A stretch of 64,000 bases of DNA from Pelecanus crispus (GCF_030463565.1 NC_134648.1:48546346-48610345), one strand, 5' to 3'. Positions 47,301 to 64,000 are shown, numbered from the stretch's first letter. Translations and numbers: made by a program. Notes: generated by a model from the letters alone, not told the origin.

Positions 47301-50300
47301 CCGCTCCCACAAACACCTGCAGCTGAAAACTGTGGCTGCTGAACATACTTTACAACTGCACAAAAGCATAAGTCTGGGAATATGGAAGAGATATGTAGAG
47401 CAATGGTTACTGGTAGGGGAACATTCAGCTCCTAACTAGAGAAAGAAAATGGCAGAAATTGGGCTACAGCAATAGACTCCAGAAAAATTAAATTTAATTC
47501 ATATACCAAGGAAATGGATAGAAGAGAATCTTTGCCAAGTGCCTCATGCAACACATGCCCAAGCTACTCACAGAGACAGCAAGGCCCACAAACTGTCCAT
47601 CCTCAGCAAACTCATGTTCTCAGTGCACACTGGAGCTCACCTAGTTTCTTTGGCTGGCACAGGGTGACATATTGGCAGTTGTCCGTTATACCCAGTGAGC
47701 TTGGCCACAGTGGGGCCAGCAGTTTCCGTGAATAAAACTGCTGGGAAAAGTCTTCCTGACCAGACACCTACAAGGAGGCCAGAAACATCAGCAACACAGA
47801 GAAGAACTTTTGCAAGCTATAGACAATGTACGTATATACACTCGCCAAGAGCAAGACAGAAGAATGCCCTCACAGAAAGGCATGAACTAAGCTATTCAGA
47901 ATATGGTGCAGATATAATAAACCTTCAGCTGTGGGGGACAGATACAATTAGCTAAAAGTCACCTGACAAGATTCTTTGCAGGCACCTGTTACTGAACTGA
48001 TGATTTAGCTTGAAAGCCAATGATGTATTTGATCATGGATACACAGTAACAGGTAATCACAAGAGACTCTAGCATAGGTGCCCATTTCAAACTGCTTTCA
48101 GATCAAACATCAACATAAAATTTCAGTAAGTCTTGGTGGAGTTGTACTCCCCTACACTTTCAGTCACCCAGACACAAAAAGTCCCCTAGCAAGGGAGAAC
48201 CAGCACCTGAAATTCAGTGGGCTATTATCACTGGTCTGCCTCAAGGGAAACTGAAAGAGCAGTGGTGGAAACAACATGGACACATTTGTCCACTTCTTTC
48301 CCCAGCAATGCTGGAGGCATTGGGGAAGGCTGCTGAATAACTGAACTCAATATTCAGACTATTTCCTCACAAGAGAAAGAATGCAGCCATGCATTCCTCT
48401 AGCAGCATGCAACAAAGAGCTACCCAATCCCAGTTCTGGCTTGCACCTACCTTCCATGCTGGCATCCCATGGTAAGAAAGTTCACCATTCCGGATGAATT
48501 TGTAGAGTGGAGAATCAGGTACAGAGTTCAGGTCTCCACACAAGATGACAGGATAGTAGCTGCCTTCAGTAGTTTTTGCAATCTTGTCGATCTCTGCTAG
48601 GAGCAAGGCCATCTGGGCCAGTTTGATATCTCCCCGCCGGGGATTGAACAACACATGAGTGTTGGCTACACACAAAGGACTGACTGCCTTCAGATCTAGG
48701 CCCTCCGGGAGCAGAGGCTGTAGCAGCAGCACCAAGCCCACGTTATCCCTATTGAGGATGTCCAGACCAGGCCGGAAGTATTCTATGGGGCTGAGGGTGA
48801 TCAGCTGGAACCTGCTGTGCTTATAGCACACTGCACAGCCATCTGTCTTCGTCCCAGTTCTCCGTTTATAAAAGCATGCAAAGCCTGAAAAGAAAGCACC
48901 TATTAAAAGGTTTATCCAGTCACTACTTCAGGTTCCCCCCATCAGCTGGGGAGTTCAGCAAGTCTGTGTAGCAGAAGAGGTTCCTACTACATGTGGGTAC
49001 AGCGTTATACCCAATTCTGTTCCAATAATCACAGTTTATCATTTATCATTGAGGGTATTTTCTCTCTCCTTGTCCTTCTAGGACCCTCTCAGTTTTGTTA
49101 TTCTGATCTGTCAACTCTCAGAAAGATGAATTACAAAAGAAAGGGTAAAGGTCTAAGCAGACAGTTCAGAAGTAGGGCCAGCAGCCCCCCGACAAGCAAG
49201 AAGAGCTCTCTCAAGATCGAGTGCTTTGAAGACATTAAGCAGGAAGCACTGCTTGGCCAGTCCCATGAGCTGGAGGTACAGACACACAAAAGCAGGACGT
49301 ACCCATCTCCTTGAACGTCGGTTCCAGCTGCTCCCAGTAATGGTTCTCTTGCACCTCCTGGAGACACAGAACCTGGAAGGAAGGCAGAGACCTCACTAGC
49401 TCCACCAGTATTTGCTAGTTACCCTGTTTTGGGGAAGGAAGAAAGTGGAAAAGTGCACTCACATACCAACCCTGCAACCAGAAAGGTCATCCCTGCAACT
49501 CTGTCCTGTACAGAGAGCAATAACTTTCCGGGTCACATTAGCTTATCATTCAGTTTTCCAGTGATGAGGCAGAAGATCCTTCATCATGCAAAGAGGACTC
49601 AAGGAATGGAGAAAGTCATGAAGTCCTCTTCTATACAGGCTTCCCCTCCTGTGCTGCCTTATAAACCTGGTCCTATGCTCCCCAAACACACATTATCTCT
49701 TCTTCCTCTGCTTCGGCTGTTTAAAGAAGTTAAGCCCTGCTATCAAAGTATGACTAGTTTCTACAGCAACACAATCAAAGCAAGATAGACACCAAAAAAC
49801 CAAATGCACAAAGCCTCAAACACTCTCAAAGGAATCAGGGTTCAGTTACCAAGCAGGTACTATCTTCCTAGGACTTCCCCCCAATCTTTTTTTTTTTTTA
49901 ATGCTGTTAGATCAAACAAGGAATTCAAATTCTAGTGACACTGATGTGGGAAGGTCTCAGTCATACTCACATCAGGATCCCAGTGCTGGATCTCCTGCAA
50001 AAGGTTTGGAAGGCGGTAGTTCCAGTTCAGGATGTCTGGACGACAGTGTAGATAGAGATCAAGGCCCTGCTCCACCAGATCCTGGGCAAGGATGTTGTAA
50101 GACATGACTCGAAATTCAAAGACAGGAGTGTTTTTTGAGACCTGCTCTAGCACACTGGGCTGGACAGAAAGATCTTCCCAGTCTCTCCATAAAATCTCTA
50201 TATGCAAGAGACAAAAAGCCAAGTTACAGCCATGCTGGATACCCTGCTGATACTTTTGTTCCCCTGGGACCCAGAAAATAGCCGTTCTCATTCTCTAAGC

Positions 50301-53141
50301 TAAGGTGGTCTAGCCTCTGAGCAAACCCTCGCCCACTCTGTTTTTCAGGTGTTCTTTTTGGGTGCCTTTGGGTAGTTCTCAATGGGGATGGTGTAACAGA
50401 AGACCAGAGTCAACCATACTGAAACACTCAACCAGCTTTTGGGTGCTTTTTATATTAAAAAGCCAGCACTTGGGAACAGTTCCTGGGACATGAGCATATA
50501 TTGACGTTCAGACCAGAGGGTCTAATAGCACAGATACTACCAGCTGTGACCAGCCCTCCCTCAGCAAAAACTCACTTTATAGTTTGCACTATCCTGTCTA
50601 GCAGATCCTGTCAATTCTGCATGGACAGATACAATCGATGTCTTACTGACAGCAAGCCCATACAGAATAACTTGACCACATTCACTACAAATGCCCAAAC
50701 CGAACATCAGATTGAGAGCTGTTACTACTGACCATGGTAGGGTACCTCTGTTGGGAGAGGACAAAATTGCACCATATCCTGAATGGGCCAGGCTGGCGGC
50801 TCTGTTGGCACTGTCTCTGCATCACGCGCTAAACTCCAGGCCAGCACAGCTGGGTCTTCATTCTGCACTTCAACATCGATAGTGGCACAGCCAGCTATCT
50901 GGTGATCCGTCTGTGGCACCACAGCTGCCCAAGGGGCACTGCCTGCTACAGCCACCGTTTCCTCTGCTGGTAGTTTTGCCAGTTCAGTCACTGCATGATC
51001 TTGCGGTTCTGAAGAAGCCAAGGTGTGTAGCTCTGTCAGCTGCTGACCAGCACACTGGGTGACCTCTGGAGCCGAATTCAGGTCGCTGAGGCTAGTCATC
51101 AATAACTCTGAACCTTCTAACCAGTCACTAGTGAGCGTAACTGATACTTTCCCCACTGCTGGAACACTCTCCCTGGCTGGCAAATTCCCTGCTCCTTCCT
51201 CCAGCCACTGCTGGAGAAGGGCTTCTTGCTCTTCTGGGACCGACCTTCCTCTGGTCGCTGCAAAGACGCCTTCTATCTGGGTGGACGTGCTCTTCGCCAA
51301 AAGCACATTCTTTCGACAGGTAAAGAAAGCATCTGCCATTTAAAAACAAACAAAACCAACATAATACAGATGGAAATCCTTTCCCACTCTTTTCTTTTTC
51401 CTATGCTTTTGCTGTAACTCTGTGCAATACAACCATTCAGTACAGCAACCCAAACAAATCACTTAGCTGAAAAAAACCATTTACAGTCTGAATAACTTAA
51501 TCGGCCTCTTCCTGAACACTAGGCCACAGTCCAATTTTAGTTATGTTAGTCAAAGTCACTGAAACTGTACAGGATGGCAGTGGCTTTACCAACTCTAGGG
51601 AATGTAATTCTAACTAATGCAGCGCCACAGCCAGTCAGCCAAGCTAAAAGGCCTCGTGGAAACTATCAGCTCTCTGCAACACATGTAAAGGCACAGTCTG
51701 CAGAAGTTAGCTGATGGGGTGCATGGGCTAAGAAGTCAAGCTCTTGTAGATGACCACTCGGAGCGAGTTTCTTCCCAGGGATTGAGTAAGAAAGTAGTGC
51801 TCAGCTAAGAGGATCAAACATATCACAAGAACGTGTTGTAGAAGAAAAACTGTTCTGTTATTAAGAGATGAAAAATAAAGACACAGAGGGACCAACGTGC
51901 AGTTAAAAGCCTTATCAGAGAGAATATATGCACAGAAGTCCTAGTAAGAATTACAGATCACCTGATGACTGACATCTGTCGTAAAAAATTTTAAAAACCC
52001 TGCTGTTAATGTAACACTTGAATATACTAATATTGGTGGGGTAAAGCAGAAAAAGATAGGGACTCTTTTCACTTGTTTCTATATAAGAGATACGGCATTT
52101 AAGTTTTGCTATGAATTCTGCACAGACGCTAGTCCCTACTGTTGACTAGCAATTTCTGTTGTGTACAAATCACTTTTTCTCTCTCTACTGTACCCCTGTT
52201 ACAGTGAGTCAGCCAGAGCAGTAACATACAGGAGTCAGCAACATCCGTGCATGCGTTAACTGCATCTTTCATGTCAAAGCTTTCTGTATGTGTCAGAAAT
52301 GGAGCTTTAAGAGCCATAGTCCTCTCTGTAGTTTTGTAATTAAGTTCATGAACGTCAGAAACACCAAAGCACCAAGGTAATATTTTTCCACATGACTAGC
52401 CAGGCACAGCTGTTACAAGAGCCTGTTACTACAGGATAGGAGCTGAATTTGAGAGAAGTCAGCTAGCTGCTCGCTATGACCACAGCACGCCAGGGGCTGC
52501 TACAGGCCTGGGGACAGGTTCAGGCAGGAGGGTGGGCAGTCACCAGGGACTGTGAAGTAGCAGCAAGATCTGGTAAACTGAGTGAAATACGGATGCACGC
52601 AAAGCAAGAGTCCATCCATGAGTGACCCGCAGGTCCTTGGGGAGTCACAGACCTCAGAGCAGCCCATCTCCAAAGGTCTTCCCAAACCCGCAGCGCAGGT
52701 CCGGGGCAGGAGGCTCGGGCCTCCACGCAGACCGCAATCTGCCGCTGCAGCACAACAGTCGGCAACCTTTTCCTCCGAAACCCTGCCCGCCGCGCTGCGC
52801 CGCGGGTGAGCAGCCCCGGCGCGGCACAAGCCCCCACGCCACCTCGGGCAGCAGCCCCAGGCCCCCACCTGCCCGCCTCCCCGGCTGCCCTGAGCGAAGG
52901 ACTCGGGGAGCTCCGCGGCAGCCGGGTCGGCCCTGGCTCCCAGCCGCCGAGGCCTCTCCGGCCGCACCCCCCTCAGGCCGGGCCGGGGGGAGGCGAGGGG
53001 CACCCGCACCCCGCACCTCCGAGCCCCCGCCGCCGGCTCCCCTGGCGCCCGCCGCCGCCCGCCCGGGGCCGGGTTACCTCGGAGGGCCCGGAGCAGCCGC
53101 GCCGCCGGCAGCAGCACGTAGCAGAGCACGGTGCCGATCAT
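44199..53141 (-). CDS. ANGEL1: Protein angel homolog 1 (CCR4-type EEP family, 10 coding exons)
   Basis: Minus-strand exons in transcript order are 53141-53078, 51332-50733, 50197-49971, 49372-49303, 48884-48451, 47767-47641, 46757-46647, 45878-45809, 45386-45223 and 44368-44199. The total is 2037 nt, 678 aa plus TAG, with all phases consistent; human is about 670 aa. The N terminus MIGTVLCYVLLPAARLLRAL is hydrophobic, fitting reported ER/Golgi association. Residues about 22-222 are acidic and weakly conserved. The EEP domain starts near VMSYNILAQDL. Predicted catalytic residues are Glu303 (LQEV), Asp438 and Asn440 (GDLN), Asp607 (VDYIF) and His661 (SSDH). YSRDFLL at 512-518 fits the eIF4E-binding pattern Y-x4-L-hydrophobic reported for ANGEL1. 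The paralogue ANGEL2 is a 2',3'-cyclic phosphatase; the same activity here is inferred from family. Confidence 0.97.
45223..45386 (-). CDS. ANGEL1: ANGEL1 coding exon 9
   Basis: Encodes SSGIIQHGLNLTSVYSHF, LPQRGRPEVTTMPMGLG and ATVDYIFYSAEPVKNGN. Acceptor GTGCAG, donor GTGAGT. Confidence 0.95.
45809..45878 (-). CDS. ANGEL1: ANGEL1 coding exon 8
   Basis: Encodes DRPAHWPKPAAIMKDPDPQ and PFVPR, 24 residues aligning without gaps to human ERPAGW...PAFSR. Acceptor CCTTTGCAG, donor GTAATT. An overlapping longer open frame downstream was rejected in favour of this one. Confidence 0.93.
46647..46757 (-). CDS. ANGEL1: ANGEL1 coding exon 7 (eIF4E-binding motif)
   Basis: Encodes GRLKYSRDFLLQFHFCDV to TDAKP. 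The YSRDFLL segment corresponds to human YGRDFLL. Acceptor CTGCAG, donor GTATTA. Confidence 0.95.
47641..47767 (-). CDS. ANGEL1: ANGEL1 coding exon 6
   Basis: Encodes VSGQEDFSQQFYSRKLL then APLWPSSLGITDNCQYV to PKKL. Acceptor TTGTAG, donor GTGAGC, one base carried over. Confidence 0.95.
48451..48884 (-). CDS. ANGEL1: ANGEL1 coding exon 5 (catalytic Asp/Asn)
   Basis: Encodes GFACFYKRRTGTKTDGC to GMPAWK and includes LNRDNVGLVLLLQPL, VANTHVLFNPRRGD and CGDLNSVPDSPLY. Acceptor TTTTCAG region, donor GTAGGT, phase 0. Confidence 0.96.
49303..49372 (-). CDS. ANGEL1: ANGEL1 coding exon 4 (catalytic Glu)
   Basis: Encodes VLCLQEVQENHYWEQLEP and following residues to EM, carrying the predicted metal-binding Glu303. 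Too short for a long-ORF scan. Acceptor TTCCAG, donor GTACGT. Confidence 0.95.
49971..50197 (-). CDS. ANGEL1: ANGEL1 coding exon 3
   Basis: Encodes ILWRDWEDLSVQ through VMSYNILAQDLVEQG and PDILNWNYR to HWDPD; start of the EEP domain. Acceptor ATATAG, donor GTGAGT. Confidence 0.95.
50733..51332 (-). CDS. ANGEL1: ANGEL1 coding exon 2
   Basis: Encodes DAFFTCRKNVLLAKS then an acidic, low-conservation linker, ending EVPYH. The acceptor is ATGGCAG, whose ATG is in frame with the exon, so transcription starting in intron 1 could begin translation there. Donor GTCAGT. Confidence 0.93.
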
Positions 53142-53520
53142 ACCGCCCGGCGCGGCGCGGCGCGGCCTCCACCGCCCCGGCCCGGCCCCAGCGAGGCGAC
53201 GCGCCGCGCCGGTCCCGCCTCAGCAACGCCCTTACGGCGCGGCCTCGGCCTGAGCCCCGGCGCCGCGCAGGCACTCACCGCGCCGGGCCGCCGCGCCGCG
53301 GGGGCTGGAGGCCGGCTCGGGCCTGGCCTTCCTCCTGCCCCGCTCCGGGGCCGCCCGCTCCCGGCAGGCCGCGGCCGGCGGGTGGGACGGCCCCGGCCGG
53401 GGTGGGGCCGCGCCCGCCCCGCTGCGGGGCAGGAGCGCAGCCGGGGCCCCGGGCCCGGCCCTGCGGCGGGGCCCGGCTGGGCTGCTGTGCGCGGAGGGCC
53501 GGGAGTTGCGACCCTAAGCG
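52780..53520 (-). promoter_or_regulatory. ANGEL1: CpG-island promoter of ANGEL1
   Basis: GC-rich, CpG-dense sequence surrounds ANGEL1 exon 1 and extends about 380 bp upstream of its ATG. There is no clear TATA box. A second minus-strand donor-like GTGAGT at 53278-53273 could end an alternative non-coding first exon. Long open frames on both strands here are composition artefacts. Confidence 0.8.
53078..53141 (-). CDS. ANGEL1: ANGEL1 coding exon 1
   Basis: Residues 1-21 plus one base. ATG at 53141-53139 has G at -3; it encodes the hydrophobic leader MIGTVLCYVLLPAARLLRAL. Donor GTAACC. Lies in the CpG island. Confidence 0.93.
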
Positions 53521-56500
53521 GGGTGACGGCAGCTTTCTGGCCCCGCCGCCCTGAAATATGTGTTTTCCAACAAAAGTTTTCACCCCCTCTTCTCCAGAAA
53601 GCCAAACAGAAAGGAAAATTTCCAGGATTTTTTTTTCCCCTGGAAAGCCACCGCGCAAATAAAGTTCCATTTGCTCCAGATGAGTTAATAATTACACAGG
53701 CTTTGCAAACACAGTTGATGAGAGTAAGGATTTTGCAGGGCGCAACCTCTGTGGACAACCACCATTGCAGATGGCTGAAACATGGGTGCGGGAGCGTGCT
53801 CTCCCTCAGCGTGCTGCTCACAGGTCATCACAGCTCTGCAAAATCACGGCCTCTCACCTGGCTGTGAGCGCACTGAGGCCTTTGCAAGTTGAGATCCGTC
53901 ACATGTTGAAAGCAGACAGTTTCGTATGGAAAGAGAAGTCCTGGTTGAAGTCCACGTTTTCAATGTTTTGCTTCGTTCCACATTTGAATGTGTACCACAT
54001 CTAAAGGCAAACTGGTGGAACTGAGCACCGGCTACGGCTTTTTACACCAAATACACACTTCTAATGTGTGATCTTGGTGGCCTTCTTCCAAACTCTCTTT
54101 AAGATGGGTACTTGCGATGAAGTCAAGATTCATGTCATCCCTGCCTTTTGCGCTGATGAGTGCTGCCAAGCTGCTCCCTTGATGGTGACCAGCTGCTGTC
54201 TCTTGGGTTATACTTAGACAAAACACTTTTTGAGGGACAACCTGCCTCTTACCCTATTTGTGTATGGTGATTAGCACAATAGGTGTCCATGGCTAGGATC
54301 TGAGCTGATGTTATAAAGTATATAAATAATAATCCCACCAGTCTCGTTTTCAAATCTCCAGTTATAAAACACCACGGACCATAGATGCAGTGACTTGTCT
54401 CAAATCCCACAGACGTCTCTGGCAAAGCACAGAACTGGACTGTGGTCTCCCATCTCCTGCTGCAGTAAGCAAACCTCTGGGACCATCACTGGTTTCTAGT
54501 CAGAAAATGGAGGCTGTTCTCCAGAGGAAGGATCTGCAACATTAAGGGCTGATGACTGGGGCATTTAAAACAAGGCTGTTCTTTAAAAGGAAAGATCTAA
54601 GAAAGTATCTTCAGACCCAACCCACATCAGGATAATCAGACTGAAATCGGAGAAGAATGTTAGTCAGTGCCACAAACAAGCAAGTATCTGGACAGCCGCA
54701 GTTGTTTCGCCTACACTAGAAAAAATATTTACAAATGTTGGCCATAAAATTAAAGCTGACAATGGTCATCTGCTTCAGGGTCAAACCTTCCACTGGCTTT
54801 TGTGGCATTTTGTTCTACATCCAAATATAACCCTACCATGGCCTCTAATGACTGGACTACTTGAGAGGTTTATGTAGAACCTAGGGGAATAAAACCACTA
54901 AAAATACCCTATCCTTGGGAAATGAACTTCTTCTTCTTCCGCTCTGTATAGCCGATATTACACTGTGTAGGCTACATAAACTTCAAAATCTGTACGAGAG
55001 ATTATGTTCACTGAGCATCACCCATAATGGAAAGATTTCTAAGTCTATGTATTAGTCCTGTTCAATCTTCATCAGAAAGCATCTTCTGTTGCAGTTTTGG
55101 TTTTAGTCCCTTAGGAAAAGTTACAGAGTCCTTGGTATAAATGATGTAAAGCAGTAAGTACTGAACCAATTTTGGCACCAACAGTAGTTGGTGGGTTCAA
55201 TGAGTACTTGATTTGAGGCCCCATTAAGTGCTGACATGTTTACAAGCCACACTTTATTACAAAACGGATGGGGAATTTGGCGGTAGAGAAGTCTGAATCT
55301 GTTCGGGACCAGTAAGATGAATACACCCCTTTAATCTTCATCTCCTTTTAAGACTGTAACTGCTGCAGTCTGGCTTTCTCATGAAATTGTACAAACTGGA
55401 ATCTGAACTCAAAGGGGAGGAGAACCCTTACCAGCAGCCTGGCATAACTTTCTGATACATCTCGGAGGGGTCTCACAGCCAAAACCTCATCTGTTCTCTG
55501 GGAGTTGATGGGATCCCAGAGCAACAGAGTTCCCAGCACTGAATGTCACCCCTCGGAGTCAGAAGGTGCAGGTGAGGTCACAGAAGGGCAGCGGTGGCAG
55601 GATGGGGGGACGGGGTGGCTGCAGGCTCCGCAGAGCTTTCTCGTGACACCTGGACAGCCCCTGCAGCAGGATTCCTCTGTTCACAAGCAGTATAAATCAA
55701 GAACACAGACCTTACAAGTGGCACCATTCCTCCTGGCGATTTTTTAATTGTTCCTTTTCTGAGGAACTTACAGGGTCTAGGAGGTGCCTGTGAACTCTTC
55801 ATTTACAGAAGAGAAAAAGCAAATGAACCCGCTGCTCACTGGTGGTGACATGGAGAACAAGCCTGAGAAGGACACAGGTGCGATGTTTAGTTACTAGCAA
55901 ACTCAGAAATAGTCAGAAATGGCCAAAGGAAAATCTCCAGCACTCAAAAGTGACTGAGGCTGCTGCCAGCTGATCACCAGGTGGGAAGGCTTCCTTTCCC
56001 CAGGCCAGGCAGCAATGAGGAGAAACAGGAGCAGCTCGGAAAAAATAAAATGCATCAGAAGAGGGCTTGCCCATACCAGCTTCCAGGCAGCTCCACCCAG
56101 CTGCCCCTAATTCCTACAGGAGATGTTGGAGCTCAGGACTTTGTGAGACCAGCTCCTGTTTGGGCCCTCCATCGCCCAGAAGGACACGCAGGGCATGAGG
56201 GGCAGAAGACTCTTCTGAACCTGCTGCTGTCAGGCTGTGCTTGTACACAGCAGAGTCAGGCTCCGTGTCTGCTCGCAGCATTTTGGCCTGATTTCCTAGC
56301 TTAGCATGACGGTTCCTCTCAAGTTCAAAGCCTCCTGTGGCCTGTCACTTAGTCATTACAAATTAATTTCATTCTTTCCTTCATAATGCAATTACTGTAG
56401 GGTAGTCAGATATGTGGAACAACTTCTCTCTTTGGTTCTTGTTTTTCTGTATTTAAATATAGTGCAATTTATGAAGTGTTACATAATTTCCCCTAATGGA

Positions 56501-59500
56501 TGTTCTAATAGATGAGATTGTTTATCAGAATATTTTCCATTGTCTCAAAATGTCATTTGTCTAAATATAATTTCTTATTTTTCTGTAAAGGTAGCTCTGG
56601 GGTTTTTTTTTTGATCCAGCAATAATAATTTATTGCCTATTTGGGATTAGTCCCTTTTAGATAGCTTTTCTGCAAACAAGGTTTCTGTTCTTGGCTATGA
56701 ACTCTTGAAACTTTCACTCCTTAAGTGCGATCTGACATAATTGATTACCTGCTATCAAGCCCAAACTATTATACTAAAACTAGTATTTCTTATGGGGTTT
56801 TGACAGTATTAACTTCAAAAATATTATCACTAGGAAATACCTGGTCAGTTAATAGTTGGTTATCATTTTCCCTTACATATTGGATTAAATAATTGCGGGT
56901 AAAATGCTGGCTGAATTTGACTGACAGCAGCAGTGAGGAGAATGGTATAATTGTTAATCTTACCCTATTCCAGAGGCAAAATGTTGTCAAAATGTGTGGT
57001 TGTTTTGCTTTTTTCTTGGTCTAAATTATTTATATTAGGAGGGAGAAAAAAAAATTATTTTTTTCCTCAAATATCTAATATATTTGCTTATAATTTCTCT
57101 AGAAGTCTTTTGATATCCACAGTGGCATGACTTAAAATAAGAGATAAAGATTTGATATCCTTGACCAAGCTAAAGCACACACAGTTTTTTTCCAAACCAC
57201 AATAAGCCTAATTTCTCAATTTTTCAATAAATGACAACATTTAGGATATTAATTCCTAAATACTTTGCTTAGATAGAAAATCATGTGTCTTGTAGCTGTT
57301 TCCTCATAGATTCCTTCAACACTTAACACTCCCAAGTTAGTATAATCATATAGTTTGTCATATCACTGAAATAACTGATTCCTTACAGACTGTAAAAAAA
57401 TGCTTGTATTTGAGTGTTTGCATTAGTATCATTTTGTCTGCATACCGCAGAATGCTATGTTTCATTTCATGAGTTGCCCCAGTTGAGCTGTTGTTCTGAT
57501 ATATTTCTTATGCCAGACATTGAGAATGAAAGAAGTGAGGAAAACCTTGGTAGCTTGCTTTCACAGCTGAAATTCCTTAGTATATATCAATTAGATTTTA
57601 GCCTGGAGAGAAGAACAATTATTAAAATCTTCATCTGACCTTTATGTCCATCACTATTAGTACTGATTCTAAGAAAGAACACTTCATCAGTTTAGCGGCA
57701 CGAACTAGGACCTTGTTGCAACGCGAGGCAAAAGATGATAAACATTTTTGCTACTCCACAGAGCTACTGAAGTGTAAATTGATAGTGTGATTTATCGAAC
57801 ATTTGTACAACACAAATGAGGGGACAGCATAACGCAATGTTTCCAGAGAACAGGCCCTGTTAACCTAGCACAAGAGAAGGGATTTGCAGTTAGCTGGATG
57901 CATCCCTCGTAAGTCGCACATCGAACCACGGAGTGAGCTCCCCTTGTAGCTCCTGGTTCATGACTGGTACAAGCCATGGATGAGGCAGGCTGACCAGAAA
58001 GCTGTGTCTGCAGCCCCAGCACCTGGGGAAAAGAGAGGGTGATAAAGGAGTCTCCAGACCCATCACTTTCCACTCCATTGGTTTTAACACCAATAACCAT
58101 GATTCAGTGTTTTCAAATTTCTGCTTGAATAACAGTACTATTTGCTGTACCAGCGCCAACTTCTACAGCTCCACAGGGGTGCAGGGAACACTTCTGGATC
58201 TGCCTTTGAAGGCTCGGTCCACACACTGCAGGATGGCTGGTGTACTGGGCATGACAGCCACGTTATCAGGAGATAATGCAGTCTGGATGGGTTTTGTATA
58301 GCATAGAAAGTCTGCTCCCTAGAGTGGGAAGTTTATTTTCATCAGGATGTCCAGCATTGTAGGGCCATTAAGCAAAGAGGATCAGTGGGTACTATCATAA
58401 TGTCCCAAATCTTTGGTTCTACTTGTCTCATGAGCTCTTTACATGGGATTTAGCCCTATTTTTACCCTTTCTTTTGTCTTTCTCGCACTAAAGTAATGCA
58501 AGTAAACCCGTCATTTGAACAAATAAAGTCTGGCAGAAGGAAATGGTCTTAATGAAGGAGCTGTAGTTGCAGGGCTGGTTGAAGCGTGGTGGTGTGGGTG
58601 CCAGCTGGCCAGTCTTTCCCTCGCACAAGTCTGCATGAACAGCCAAACTGCAAGCTCCACGTCACACATTGATGCTAAGTGACATTCAGGAAGGGTACAA
58701 AATTACAGGTCAACAGCCTGGAGCTCTAAAGGGAAATAAGGAATAAAAGAAGAAAGTAGTAAAAACAGTGACAGGCAATGAAAAGAAAGATTAAGAGCTG
58801 GAAAAAAGCATGTATTTTGTTATTAGCCAGAAATTATTTTGGCAAAATTAGTCTTCATTATTTTTGTATGCATTTATTCCTCTTAAAAAGGAATTTTCCA
58901 AATTCTCCTTCTCTCTAACTATAAAATAAATTCTGAATTGCAGTCAAGAGCAGCTGTTATCACTTCCAGTGGGTCTGGTTACACTCAGTCCCAATGTACA
59001 ACAGCATCCAAACACTTTCTCTTCTGCCATGCTTGAAGAGTACTACAAAGCATTCCCAGTCTGACAGCAGAGTCAGCCAACTGTGTCCTGCCTGTGCCTG
59101 GGGCAGTGTGAGTCAGTTCAGGACAGCTAGGAGGAACTGGCATGGGTTTGGCTTGTAGGTTTGTGGGAAACTGGGATGGAGAGGGGAAATTTGCTTTTGC
59201 CTGGTGGTCTCAGAAATTGAGGAAGGGGAGACAGGCAGCTCATGAAGAACAAAGACCTAATGCAGGAGACCTGTGAGTCCCCTGCACATGGGCTGCATGC
59301 TGAATTTGGGGAGGGCTCTTTCCAAAAGCTGCCAAGCTATGGCCAGTCTGCTCTGCAGCCCCACAGTGAGCCCATCCCCACATCAGGGCCAGCACCACAT
59401 GCGTACAATGCACAGGGAGCGGTGAGTACAAAGCAGGGCTGGGGAAGGAGTGCATGTTGAAAAGGGGCGCAGGCTTCAGTGAGAGTGATGGGAGGTCTAT

Positions 59501-59560
59501 CACATCAGGGAGTCACGTCTATGCTGGGCTTGCATTGACAAAATGAATCTGTTTGGTTTC
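53521..59560. other. Region between ANGEL1 and LRRC74A promoters
   Basis: No coding exon is supported. About 56350-57650 is AT-rich. A donor-like GCG|GTGAGT at 59421/59422 could end a non-coding first exon of LRRC74A, but no phase-compatible coding exon is present. No repeat family recognised. Confidence 0.5.

Positions 59561-64000
<4,440 letters not shown>

Noticed and set aside
52500-53867. Long open frames (up to 353 codons) on both strands around the ANGEL1 promoter
   Set aside because: Same composition effect; only 53141-53078 on the minus strand joins to ANGEL1 with correct phase.

Overview
The window looks like avian nuclear DNA. It contains several CR1 LINE copies whose 3' ends carry the octamer-type tail (ATTCTATG-like) typical of bird CR1. 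Three protein-coding genes can be rebuilt exon by exon, and they lie in the order and orientation I recall for human chromosome 14q24.3: VASH1 (+), ANGEL1 (-), LRRC74A (+). A crocodilian or turtle is less likely but cannot be excluded from sequence alone. There is no bacterial-style gene organisation, no CRISPR array, no rRNA and no tRNA that I can see.

Layout. From 1 to about 20.9 kb there is no host gene that I can support. This part is the upstream flank of VASH1 and holds two head-to-head CR1 copies (1767-3330 minus, 3634-4955 plus), a third larger copy (10513-11295 plus), several short CR1 3' ends, and unannotated single-copy-like DNA. From 20.9 to 22.1 kb a strong CpG island contains the VASH1 promoter, a short upstream ORF and coding exon 1. 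VASH1 continues to its stop at 32132 (7 coding exons, 354 aa). From 32.1 to 44.2 kb are the convergent 3' ends of VASH1 and ANGEL1. ANGEL1 occupies 53141 down to 44199 on the minus strand (10 coding exons, 678 aa), with its own CpG-island promoter at about 52.8-53.5 kb. After about 6 kb of AT-richer intergenic DNA, LRRC74A starts at 59561 and runs off the right edge (6 coding exons, 203 codons visible).

How the genes relate. VASH1 encodes the tubulin tyrosine carboxypeptidase vasohibin-1. ANGEL1 encodes an exonuclease/endonuclease/phosphatase (EEP) fold protein with an eIF4E-binding motif. LRRC74A encodes a ribonuclease-inhibitor-type leucine-rich-repeat protein of unknown function. They share no evident pathway; the block is conserved synteny rather than a functional operon.

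The most interesting signals are two VASH1 introns with U12-type (minor spliceosome) 5' splice sites, GTATCCTTT, each with a matching branch-point candidate close to the acceptor. One of them (intron 4), if retained, gives a short 187-residue protein comparable in length to the known human short isoform VASH1B. VASH1 also has a 15-codon uORF ending 21 nt before its start and a tight AP-1/MAF site cluster in intron 1. I found no evidence for a wholly new biological system. All gene models come from reading frames, splice-phase consistency and recalled human protein sequence, not from a database search.
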